Shown here: positions 1 to 5,790 of the stretch, piece by piece
Layout: every line of letters starts with the position of its first letter
Position numbering within the stretch: position 1 is the first letter of the stretch
DNA from: Acidobacteriota bacterium
GTDB lineage: Bacteria; Acidobacteriota; Terriglobia; Terriglobales; Acidobacteriaceae
DNA: 5,790 nt
NCBI GenBank assembly: GCA_021782675.1
Contig: JAJXUS010000152.1
Location: forward strand, 1 to 5,790
Direction: 5' to 3'
Notes under the pieces: model-generated
The model's database searches: none
What the model was told of the DNA's origin: nothing
What the model saw: only the letters and a program-made list of their open reading frames with translations
Position numbers and translations under genes: made by a program

Positions 1-293
1 TGATCGCTGAGCGACGCGCCCAGTTTCAGCGGCACGATAGTAGAGTTTTCGATGACGCGAGCCAGCAGTTCCAGCGCCCGAGCGCGTTCCGCTGCGCTGG
101 GAGTTTGCGCCGGACGACCCACGACCGCCTCAACAAAACTGGGAGCAGGGGCGCTGCCGGTCAGGCCCATGGGCACGTACGGGCAAAAGCCAATTTCGTC
201 GATCCACTCCGACGCTGCTTACAGCGTGAGTCGTGCTTCGCCGTTCTGGCTCCAACGAGCCAGTCTTGCCGAGTTGAGCTGTTCCGCGTTCAA
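1..293 (-). pseudogene. Coding stretch downstream of mutL, interrupted by in-frame TAA; unrecognised product, 3' end outside window
   Basis: Seen in sequence: on the minus strand a TTG at 293-291 follows a strong purine-rich ribosome binding site. It opens 24 codons (MNAEQLNSARLARWSQNGEA...) that end in TAA at 221-219. The same frame then stays open for 72 further codons to the window edge. Its protein-like content includes SEWIDEIGFCPYVP, APAPSFVEAVVGRP, an Ala/Glu/Arg-rich helix (AAERARALELLARVIE) and VPLKLGASLSD. Codon use matches mutL. No start codon lies between the TAA and GTG 176 or ATG 170, and neither of these has a Shine-Dalgarno. Inference: one gene, broken by a single nonsense change such as GAA or CAA to TAA. 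Alternatives are a sequencing error, or a shorter real gene starting at 176 or 170. It lies 69 bases beyond the mutL stop, on the same strand and in the same frame, so it is probably the distal gene of that operon. The Gly-Phe-Cys then Pro-Ser-Phe-x-Glu-Ala pattern feels like the N-terminus of a conserved hypothetical family, but I cannot name it. Confidence 0.55.
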
Positions 294-297
294 TATG

Positions 298-308
298 TCC
301 TTCTTCCT
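298..308 (-). promoter_or_regulatory. Ribosome binding site for the interrupted gene
   Basis: On the minus strand this reads AGGAAGAAGGA. It ends 4 bases before the TTG at 293-291, and no other start codon sits at a usable distance. It is the main reason for placing the gene start at TTG 293 and not at the later GTG/ATG after the stop codon. Confidence 0.55.
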
Positions 309-362
309 AGGTTTGCAGGCAGGCGCGAACGCTGGTCCATCATCGGTACGAATCGCTACGTG

Positions 363-2333
363 CTAGATGCGCTGAAAGGCGCGCTGAATCTCTCTTAAAG
401 AATACCGTAGCGCGATCGGGCGGCCGTGCGGGCAGCTCGTCGGGTGCTCGGTCTGCGCCAGTTCGCACAGCAGCCAGTCAATTTTGGCTGGTTCCAGCGG
501 AGTGTGTACCTTGATGGCCGCGTGGCAGGCGATGGAGGCCGCAATACGCCGCCGCAGCGTCTCAAGATTCTCCGCCTGCTGCTCGCGCTCCGTCTGCTCC
601 AGGATCTCGGTCAGCGTGCGCTCCAGCTCAGCGCCAGCCAGACCCACCGGCGCGGCCTTCACCGCAATCGTCCGGGCGCCGAAGGGCTCAGCCTCAAAGC
701 CATTGCGCTCCAGCTCTGCCGCCACGGTCGCGAACAGCGGCATCTGCTCCGGCTTCAGATCGACCAGCACCGGCATCAGCAGCCGCTGGCGCTGCACCTG
801 CTCCACCGTGCGCTCGCGGGAGATTTTCTCGAACAGCACCCGCTCATGCGCCACATGTTGATCGATGATCCACAGCCCTTCGGCATTGATCGCGAGGATG
901 AAGGAATCATCGATCTGCCCCAGCGGGCGCAGCGAGGCCAGCCCGTGCAGCGTGGGCATTGTCTCGTGCGCGGCGTCCGCCGGTTCCTGCTGCGCGAGCG
1001 GCAACCGTTGCGGCACGGCAGGCAGCTCCGGCTCACGGAGGGTGAAGCGGCCAGCATCGTCCGCGAGAAATGGCTCGCTGACAGGAAATGCTGATCCGCC
1101 GTCGGATAGATTCGGCGAGGGCGGCAGCGCCACACCGTCCGGCAGGGTTGTGGGTAGCGGCGCGACGGGCCCGGCATCGGCCGGCTCGCCTGGCAGCGGC
1201 GAAACATCCGGCATCAGCGCCGGCGTCATGGTGGCATGCTCGGCCAGCGCCTGCAGAAAACTGGCCGCCGGGCGCGTTTTTACCAGCGCATTGCGCACGG
1301 CGTCGCGAACAAAGTCATGCACAAACGCCTGCTGGCGGAAGCGCACCTCCGTCTTGGCCGGATGCACGTTGACATCGACCTCCTCCGGCGGCATCTCCAG
1401 AAACAACAGCACCACCGGGAAGGAAGTGGGCGGAATGACGTTGCGATATCCCTCGATCAGCGCGTGCTGGATGAGCCGGTCGCGGATGAGCCGCTGGTTG
1501 ACGAAGATGTAGATCGAGTTGCGATTCAGCTTCTGCAGCTCCGGCCGCGAGACAAAGCCATGCAGGCGCAGCACGCCAGGGACTGGCGGCTGCCAGTCAG
1601 GCTCGCGCTTCCACGGCGGCGGCGCGGGAATGCCGGCCCGCTCAAAATTCGTCTCCGCGGCCACGGGCATCAGGCGGTCCAGCGTGTCGCGGCCAAAGAT
1701 CTGGAAGATGCGATCGGCAATGCGGGAGACAGGCGCCGCTTCAAGCAGCGCGTGGGTTGCACTATGCAGCTCAAAGTGCCGCGATGGATGGGCCAGCGCA
1801 TAGTGCGTCACCAGCGCGGCGATGTGCGACAGCTCCGTCTGCTCCGACTTCAAAAACTTCTTGCGCGCCGGCGTATTGAAAAACAGATCGCGAATCGTGA
1901 ACGTGGTTCCGGCCGGCCCCCCGCAATCTTCGACCCGCAGAATCTTGCCGCCGGCAATTTCCAGCTCGGTTCCGGTCGAGGCCTCAGCGGTCCGCGTCTG
2001 CAGATGCACGCGCGCCACTGAGGCGATCGAAGGCAGCGCCTCGCCGCGAAAACCGAGCGAGGCCAGCGTGAGAAGGTCGTCACTGGATCGGATCTTTGAG
2101 GTTGCGTGACGCTCGAAGGCCAGCAGCGCGTCATCCCGCATCATGCCGCAGCCGTCGTCGGCGATGCGGATCATCTGACGGCCGCCCGCCTGCACGTCGA
2201 TGCGAATCCGCTGCGCACCCGCGTCCAGAGCGTTTTCCAGCAGCTCTTTCACGACCGAGGCCGGCCGCTCAACCACTTCTCCAGCCGCAATCTGGTTGGC
2301 AACCTGATCCGAAAGAACGCGGATTTTTCCCAT
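363..2333 (-). CDS. mutL: DNA mismatch repair protein MutL (endonuclease-type)
   Basis: MutL couples mismatch recognition by MutS to strand removal. The N-terminal GHKL ATPase domain (about 1-340) has all expected motifs: NQIAAGEVVERP at 13-24; KELLENALDAGA at 29-40 with catalytic Glu30 and Mg-binding Asn34; DDGCG at 59-63; TSKI at 78-81; GFRGEAL at 94-100; GTTFTIRDLFFNTPAR at 142-157; and VDVNVHPAKTEVRF at 319-332. A Pro/Ala-rich linker (about 351-460) leads to the C-terminal dimerisation/nuclease domain. That domain has DQHVAHERVLFE at 491-502 (DQHA-x2-E-x4-E type, with Val for the usual Ala), a clamp-binding-like QRLLMP at 516-521, ACHAAIK at 602-608 and CPHGRP at 634-639. These indicate a metal-dependent nicking MutL, as in bacteria lacking MutH. 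The length of 656 residues is normal. The ATG start is fixed by the conserved N-terminus, although its ribosome site is weak (GGGG 5 bases upstream). It lies 34 bases after pyruvate kinase, so it is probably co-transcribed. mutS is not in the window. Confidence 0.97.
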   Translation of the reverse strand: MGKIRVLSDQVANQIAAGEVVERPASVVKELLENALDAGAQRIRIDVQAGGRQMIRIADDGCGMMRDDALLAFERHATSKIRSSDDLLTLASLGFRGEALPSIASVARVHLQTRTAEASTGTELEIAGGKILRVEDCGGPAGTTFTIRDLFFNTPARKKFLKSEQTELSHIAALVTHYALAHPSRHFELHSATHALLEAAPVSRIADRIFQIFGRDTLDRLMPVAAETNFERAGIPAPPPWKREPDWQPPVPGVLRLHGFVSRPELQKLNRNSIYIFVNQRLIRDRLIQHALIEGYRNVIPPTSFPVVLLFLEMPPEEVDVNVHPAKTEVRFRQQAFVHDFVRDAVRNALVKTRPAASFLQALAEHATMTPALMPDVSPLPGEPADAGPVAPLPTTLPDGVALPPSPNLSDGGSAFPVSEPFLADDAGRFTLREPELPAVPQRLPLAQQEPADAAHETMPTLHGLASLRPLGQIDDSFILAINAEGLWIIDQHVAHERVLFEKISRERTVEQVQRQRLLMPVLVDLKPEQMPLFATVAAELERNGFEAEPFGARTIAVKAAPVGLAGAELERTLTEILEQTEREQQAENLETLRRRIAASIACHAAIKVHTPLEPAKIDWLLCELAQTEHPTSCPHGRPIALRYSLREIQRAFQRI

Positions 2334-2367
2334 GCGCGCCCCGCGTCAGCTTCCCTGCGCCGTCCGT

Positions 2368-3987
2368 CTATGCCCGCTCCGCGCGGCCGCTCTTTGCGGG
2401 CTTGCGGGCGGCAGGAGTCGCAGCGGGCTTGGGTGGAGTCGCCGGCCGCTTGGCAGCCGCGGAACGCGCGGCCGCAGTGCGGCGCGCCACCTGCTTCTTT
2501 TTCGCGGCCGGTGCGTCGCTGCGCTTGCGCGCCGTCTGATCGGAGTCGCCCACCATGTGCAGCCGCATGAAGTTTGTCGATCCGCTCTTGGTGCGGGTTC
2601 CGGCGACGATACCGAGAATCTGCCGCGGCTTGACACAGCCCGCGCGGCTCAGCATTGCCTCGGCCGTCTCCACCATAATGTCGGTGTGATGCAGCTTGGG
2701 GCACAGGATCGGATGCACGCCCCACAGCAGTGTCATGCGGCGAATCACCGCTTCCACACTACTCATCGCAAAGATCGGAGGCGCGGGATGATACTTCGAA
2801 AGCACGCGCGCGGTCGCACCCGTTTCAGTAAATACCGCGATGGCTGCCAAATCCAGATCGTCGGCAGCGTGCGCCATGGACTCGCAGATGGTCTCGGGAA
2901 TGGTCAGGCCGCCGTCGGGGTGGTAAACATACCGCTGGCCGTCGAACCGCATCTGCGACTCGGTTTCGCTGACGATCTTGGCCATCATGGCTACCGCCGC
3001 CACTGGATATTTGCCCGCGGCGCTCTCCGCCGAAAGCATCACTGCGTCGGTCCCGTCGTAGATGGCGTTCGCCACATCGCTGGCTTCCGCCCGCGTAGGG
3101 CGCGGATTTTCAATCATCGACTCCAGCATCTGTGTCGCCGTGATTACCGGCTTGCGCAGCTCTGCAGCACGACGGATGACGCGCTTCTGAATCGCGGGCA
3201 CCTTCTCCGGCGGCATTTCCACGCCAAGATCGCCGCGCGCCACCATCACGCCATCAGCGATCTCGAGAATGCTCTCCAGATGTTCAATCGCCTGCGGCTT
3301 TTCGAGCTTCGCAATAATCCAGGTCTCCGCGCCAAGAGCCGCCACCCGATTCTTCACCAGACGCACATCCTCGGACGTGCGGACAAAGGAGACCGCGACC
3401 ATATCGACGCCGTTGTTCACAGCAAACTCGAGATCACCTTCGTCTTTGGCCGTCAGGGATGGAACACGCACGGCAATGCCCGGCAGATTAATCCCTTTGA
3501 ACTCGCCAAGCATGCCGCCGTTGACCACACGGCATTCAACGTCCACGCCGCGGATTCGCTGAACGATCAGTTCGATCAGGCCGTCCGACAGCAGGATGCG
3601 CGAGCCTTCTTCCAGATTTTCCGCCAGCGTGGGAAACGTCGTCCCAATCAGGGTGGAGGTGCCGGCGACATCGCGCGGCGTGATGGTCAGGTTCTGGCCG
3701 GCCTTCAGAGAAACCGGAATGCGATTGCGCAACCTTCCAGTCCGTATCTTCGGACCCTGCAGATCGCCCAGAATGCAGACGGGCTTGCCTTCCTCCGCGG
3801 AGACGCGCCGGATCATCTGGATCAGACGAAGCTTTTCCGGCTGTGTGCCGTGAGAAAAATTTAACCGCGCAACATCGAGCCCGGCGCGAAGAAGTTCCCG
3901 AAACGTATTTTCATTGTTGCTTGCCGGTCCAATGGTCGCCACGATCTTGGCGCGCCGAGGGCTGTCCGATACCAGCGAAGTGCGCAT
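2368..3987 (-). CDS. pyk: Pyruvate kinase with basic C-terminal extension
   Basis: Catalyses the last step of glycolysis in the cytoplasm: phosphoenolpyruvate plus ADP gives pyruvate plus ATP. Visible motifs: RRAKIVATIGPAS at 11-23; RLNFSHG at 41-47 (Arg41, Asn43 and Ser45 at the phosphate/K+ site); GDLQGPKIRTG at 74-84; the lid (B) domain to about 180; the signature IIAKLEKPQAIE at 224-235 with catalytic Lys227 and metal ligand Glu229; ARGDLGVE at 250-257 with metal ligand Asp253; ATQMLESM at 284-291; PTRAEASDVANA at 297-308. The allosteric C domain runs from about 360 to 480. Family members usually end near 470-480 residues. Here a Lys/Arg/Ala/Pro-rich tail (about 484-539) follows, low in complexity and probably disordered. 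The start is supported by GGGAG 5 bases upstream and by the conserved N-terminus. It is first of a likely pair with mutL, and follows the membrane protein gene by 90 bases, where it may have its own promoter. Confidence 0.96.
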   Translation of the reverse strand: MRTSLVSDSPRRAKIVATIGPASNNENTFRELLRAGLDVARLNFSHGTQPEKLRLIQMIRRVSAEEGKPVCILGDLQGPKIRTGRLRNRIPVSLKAGQNLTITPRDVAGTSTLIGTTFPTLAENLEEGSRILLSDGLIELIVQRIRGVDVECRVVNGGMLGEFKGINLPGIAVRVPSLTAKDEGDLEFAVNNGVDMVAVSFVRTSEDVRLVKNRVAALGAETWIIAKLEKPQAIEHLESILEIADGVMVARGDLGVEMPPEKVPAIQKRVIRRAAELRKPVITATQMLESMIENPRPTRAEASDVANAIYDGTDAVMLSAESAAGKYPVAAVAMMAKIVSETESQMRFDGQRYVYHPDGGLTIPETICESMAHAADDLDLAAIAVFTETGATARVLSKYHPAPPIFAMSSVEAVIRRMTLLWGVHPILCPKLHHTDIMVETAEAMLSRAGCVKPRQILGIVAGTRTKSGSTNFMRLHMVGDSDQTARKRSDAPAAKKKQVARRTAAARSAAAKRPATPPKPAATPAARKPAKSGRAERA

Positions 3988-3992
3988 TCCTG

Positions 3993-3997
3993 CTCCC
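3993..3997 (-). promoter_or_regulatory. Ribosome binding site of pyruvate kinase gene
   Basis: GGGAG on the minus strand, 5 bases before the ATG at 3987-3985. It confirms the chosen start. It is clearly better than the sites ahead of mutL or the YihY-type gene, which fits high expression of a glycolytic enzyme. Confidence 0.6.
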
Positions 3998-4018
3998 GCG
4001 ATTTGGAATCTTTTCTCG

Positions 4019-4024
4019 ATTGTA
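4019..4024 (-). promoter_or_regulatory. Possible -10 box of a pyruvate kinase promoter
   Basis: On the minus strand TACAAT matches the sigma-70 -10 consensus at five of six positions. Transcription would begin about 25 bases before the pyruvate kinase ATG, leaving room for its ribosome binding site. No convincing -35 hexamer is present at 15-18 base spacing (best matches two of six), and there is no extended -10 TG. The call therefore rests on one hexamer plus its sensible position in the 90-base gap. Confidence 0.25.
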
Positions 4025-4077
4025 AGCGACGGGACGAATCTGCTGCAGAGAGCGGGCCCGATTCGATCGACCGCCGG

Positions 4078-4914
4078 CTAATCCGGCTTAGGATAAACGG
4101 CGGCGTTGAACTCTGCTCCAATAATGACGCTGATCAGCACGATGTACAGCCAGATCAGCAGCGCAACGCCTGCGCCCAGCGACCCATACACCTGCTTGTA
4201 ATGGGCATGCCGGGTTACATACCAGCCGAAGGCCAGCGTAGAAGCGAACCACAGCGCGGTGCCCAGCGCCGCCCCCGGCAGCACGCGCCGCCACGACTGC
4301 GTGCGCGGCGTGCCAATGTGGTAAATGATCGTCAGCACGGTGACGCTGGTCAACAGCGCCAGCGTCCATCGAACCAGCCGCGCTACGATCAGCACCAGCG
4401 GCCGAAGATCGTAGGAAGACTGGTAGTTCATCCACATTTCAATCTGATGCCCGAAGACGACAAAGACAGAAGCCAGCGCCAGTGGCACAAAAGACAGAAA
4501 GGTGAGAATGAAAGCAATGAAGATCTGCCGTCCGACACTCCAGCCATTTTCCGGCAGGCGGTAGGCGCGCCGCATGGCTTCCATCAGCGTCGTCATGACA
4601 CTGTTTGAAGCCAGCAGGATAACGACGGCTGAGGAAAGGATCAGCCGGAAGGAGCGGTGCTGCTGTTGAAAATACGACAGAACCAGCGGCGGAACATCCG
4701 GCGGGAACATCTGATTCAGCATGCCCGTCAGCTCCGATTTCACAAACGGCGCCGCCGGTGTGGATGCCAGCACCGCTGCCACGATCAGCGATATGGGAAA
4801 AACGCACAGGATCGCTGAGTAGGCCGCGGCGCGCGCCAGCATCTGCACGTCATTGCGCGCGCAGTTTTCTGCCGTTCTGCGGAAGTACACCATCAGCCGA
4901 CGCATATTCGTCAT
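4078..4914 (-). CDS. YihY/BrkB family inner-membrane protein
   Basis: Polytopic membrane protein of the YihY/BrkB (UPF0761) family. Members were long mis-annotated as ribonuclease BN, and their molecular function is not established; transport-like roles have been suggested. Six hydrophobic helices are visible at roughly 30-51, 89-110, 130-155, 172-198, 210-232 and 245-267, after a basic, amphipathic N-terminus (MRRLMVYFRRTA). Family hallmarks are ARAAAYSAILCVFPI at 27-41 (the AAA-x-A-x-x-x-x-FP pattern), the stretch SNSVMTTLMEAMRRAY at 103-118, WRRVLPGAALGTALW at 208-222, and the C-terminal YGSLGAGVALLIWLY at 243-257 followed by GAEFNA at 266-271. The length of 278 residues is typical. No clear ribosome site precedes ATG 4914, and Met4 (4905) or Met8 (4893) are possible starts, so the first few residues are uncertain. 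It is the first minus-strand gene, divergent from the GH3 gene, and may read into pyruvate kinase. Confidence 0.9.
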   Translation of the reverse strand: MTNMRRLMVYFRRTAENCARNDVQMLARAAAYSAILCVFPISLIVAAVLASTPAAPFVKSELTGMLNQMFPPDVPPLVLSYFQQQHRSFRLILSSAVVILLASNSVMTTLMEAMRRAYRLPENGWSVGRQIFIAFILTFLSFVPLALASVFVVFGHQIEMWMNYQSSYDLRPLVLIVARLVRWTLALLTSVTVLTIIYHIGTPRTQSWRRVLPGAALGTALWFASTLAFGWYVTRHAHYKQVYGSLGAGVALLIWLYIVLISVIIGAEFNAAVYPKPD

Positions 4915-5030
4915 GCAAAGACTATCCGAATCCGGCTACCGAGTTCCACGGGCCATCGCTCGAACATGCGGCGCGGGCAGAAAACCACGCCTTCTGCCGC
5001 GCCATCCGATGTTCTAGTATCGGAGGTGCC
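4915..5030. promoter_or_regulatory. Divergent intergenic region, presumed to hold promoters of the YihY-type and GH3 genes
   Basis: These 116 bases separate two divergently transcribed genes, so at least one promoter in each direction is expected here or just inside the coding regions. I found no convincing -35/-10 pair. TAGTAT at 5015-5020 (plus strand) is -10-like, but it sits directly against the ribosome site of the GH3 gene and has no -35. No operator palindrome, terminator or conserved RNA element is evident. Confidence 0.35.
5022..5026 (+). promoter_or_regulatory. Ribosome binding site of the GH3 gene
   Basis: GGAGG lies 4 bases before ATG 5031 and 10 bases before the second in-frame ATG at 5037. 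The first ATG is favoured, but the second, two codons on, cannot be excluded and would leave the signal peptide intact. Confidence 0.6.
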
Positions 5031-5790
5031 ATGACTATGCTTCCTCGCCGCTCCCTGCAGACAGCGGCCCTGCTTGTGCTTCTGGCCGGCGCTGCAACTC
5101 TCCAAGCACGCCGCAAACCTACTCGCGGCACCTCAAATTCCATGACAGCCACCAGGACCATCCCCAACGCACAACTGGCCGATGCAACGTTAAACAAAAA
5201 AGTAGACGCTCTGCTGGCCAAAATGACGCTGCAGGAGAAGGTCGGCCAGCTCGTGCAGTACTCCGGCGGCTTTGCCACCGGCCCGGGCGGCAACCGCGGC
5301 AGCTATGACCAGTTGATCGCAGAGGGCAAGGTCGGCTCCCTGCTGAACGTTGTCGGTGCGAAACAGACGAATGCCTATCAGCACATTGCCATGGAGAAGA
5401 GCCGCCTGCATATCCCGCTGCTGTACGGGCTGGACGTAATCCACGGCTACCGCACCGTATTCCCCGTACCGCTCGGGCTGGCGTCGAGCTTTGACCCCGA
5501 TCTGGTGCGCCAGACCGCTCGCATGGCGGCGCAGGAGGCCAGCGCCGAGGGCATCCGCTGGACCTTTTCGCCCATGGTGGATATTGCGCGCGATGCGCGC
5601 TGGGGCCGTATTGTGGAGGGTGCCGGTGAGTCGCCGTTTCTTGGCTCCGCCATCGCCCGCGCTTACGTGCAGGGCTACCAGGGCAGCAGCCTCAGCAACC
5701 CGGACTCCATCGCCGCGTGCGTCAAGCACTTTGCCGCCTATGGCGCGGCCATCGCCGGCCGCGATTACAACGCAGTGGACATGTCGGACC
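5031..5790 (+). CDS. bglX: Glycoside hydrolase family 3 beta-glucosidase, BglX-like, exported; 3' end outside window
   Basis: Likely periplasmic or secreted enzyme removing glucose from the non-reducing end of beta-linked oligosaccharides. Only the first 253 codons are present; BglX is about 765 residues, so roughly two thirds is missing, including the catalytic Asp of the SDxG-type motif. Residues 1-26 form a signal peptide: basic RR at 6-7, hydrophobic core at 11-24, probable cleavage after Ala26. The RRSL context only weakly resembles a twin-arginine motif, so Sec export is more likely. The mature part starts with LLAKMTLQEKVGQL at 61-74, a classic GH3 opening, followed by GLDVIHGYRTVFPVPLGLASSF at about 133-154 (Asp135, His138), the APMVD-type SPMVDIARDARWGR at 180-193, EGAGE at 196-200 and KHFAAYG at 232-238 (substrate-binding Lys-His). 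These match E. coli BglX segment by segment. The exact substrate cannot be told from this part. It is divergent from the YihY-type gene, so it is probably independently controlled. Confidence 0.93.
   Translation, partial: MTMLPRRSLQTAALLVLLAGAATLQARRKPTRGTSNSMTATRTIPNAQLADATLNKKVDALLAKMTLQEKVGQLVQYSGGFATGPGGNRGSYDQLIAEGKVGSLLNVVGAKQTNAYQHIAMEKSRLHIPLLYGLDVIHGYRTVFPVPLGLASSFDPDLVRQTARMAAQEASAEGIRWTFSPMVDIARDARWGRIVEGAGESPFLGSAIARAYVQGYQGSSLSNPDSIAACVKHFAAYGAAIAGRDYNAVDMSD

Noticed and set aside
52..366. 104-codon plus-strand open frame at the left end
   Set aside because: Its Ser/Ala/Arg-rich translation shows no motif. The opposite strand carries the more convincing coding signal with a strong ribosome site.
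426..2021. Several plus-strand open frames of 200 or more codons opposite mutL (426-1094, 865-1512, 1236-2021)
   Set aside because: All overlap mutL, have Arg/Ser/Ala-biased compositions and show no family motifs or ribosome sites. They are shadows of the real gene.
2332..3864. 510-codon open frame on the plus strand, antisense to pyruvate kinase and the start of mutL
   Set aside because: Its translation is Arg/His/Gly-rich with no recognisable domain, and it mirrors a strongly conserved enzyme on the other strand. Long antisense open frames are expected in GC-rich genes.
4073..4087. Inverted repeat GCCGG-ctaat-CCGGC at the end of the YihY-type gene, considered as a terminator
   Set aside because: The stem is only 5 base pairs, partly inside the coding end, with no T-run on either side. 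It is likely chance in GC-rich DNA.
5015..5020. TAGTAT as a -10 box for the GH3 gene
   Set aside because: The implied start of transcription would fall right after the ribosome binding site, and no -35 is present.
5190..5729. 179-codon minus-strand open frame opposite the GH3 gene
   Set aside because: The plus strand encodes conserved GH3 motifs throughout this stretch, so the antisense frame is a shadow.

Overview
The window looks like ordinary chromosomal DNA of a GC-rich, free-living, heterotrophic bacterium. The strong G/C preference at third codon positions, a MutL with an intact endonuclease motif (so not a MutH-type gammaproteobacterium), and an exported family 3 beta-glucosidase together suggest a soil-type organism. 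Acidobacteriota (Acidobacteriaceae-like) is my best guess. That guess rests on remembered protein style and no database search, so it is tentative.

Layout: four genes lie head to tail on the minus strand, and a fifth starts divergently on the plus strand. In minus-strand transcription order they are: a YihY/BrkB-type six-helix membrane protein (4914 to 4078), pyruvate kinase (3987 to 2368), the mismatch-repair protein MutL (2333 to 363), and a coding stretch (293 running off the left edge) interrupted by an in-frame TAA. The gaps are 90, 34 and 69 bases. The 34-base gap suggests that pyruvate kinase and mutL are co-transcribed. The 90-base gap ahead of pyruvate kinase holds a good ribosome binding site and a possible -10 box, so that gene may also have its own promoter. 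After a 116-base divergent spacer, a BglX-like glycoside hydrolase family 3 gene starts at 5031 and is cut by the right edge before its catalytic nucleophile.

The genes do not form one pathway. They cover central carbon metabolism (pyruvate kinase), DNA repair (MutL), an envelope protein of unclear function (YihY) and oligosaccharide hydrolysis (GH3). I see no CRISPR array, insertion sequence, tRNA, rRNA, phage gene or defence cassette, and nothing that looks like an undescribed multi-gene system. The points most worth checking are the TAA-interrupted gene beyond mutL, which lies partly outside the long ORFs, and the roughly 56-residue Lys/Arg/Ala/Pro-rich tail on pyruvate kinase.
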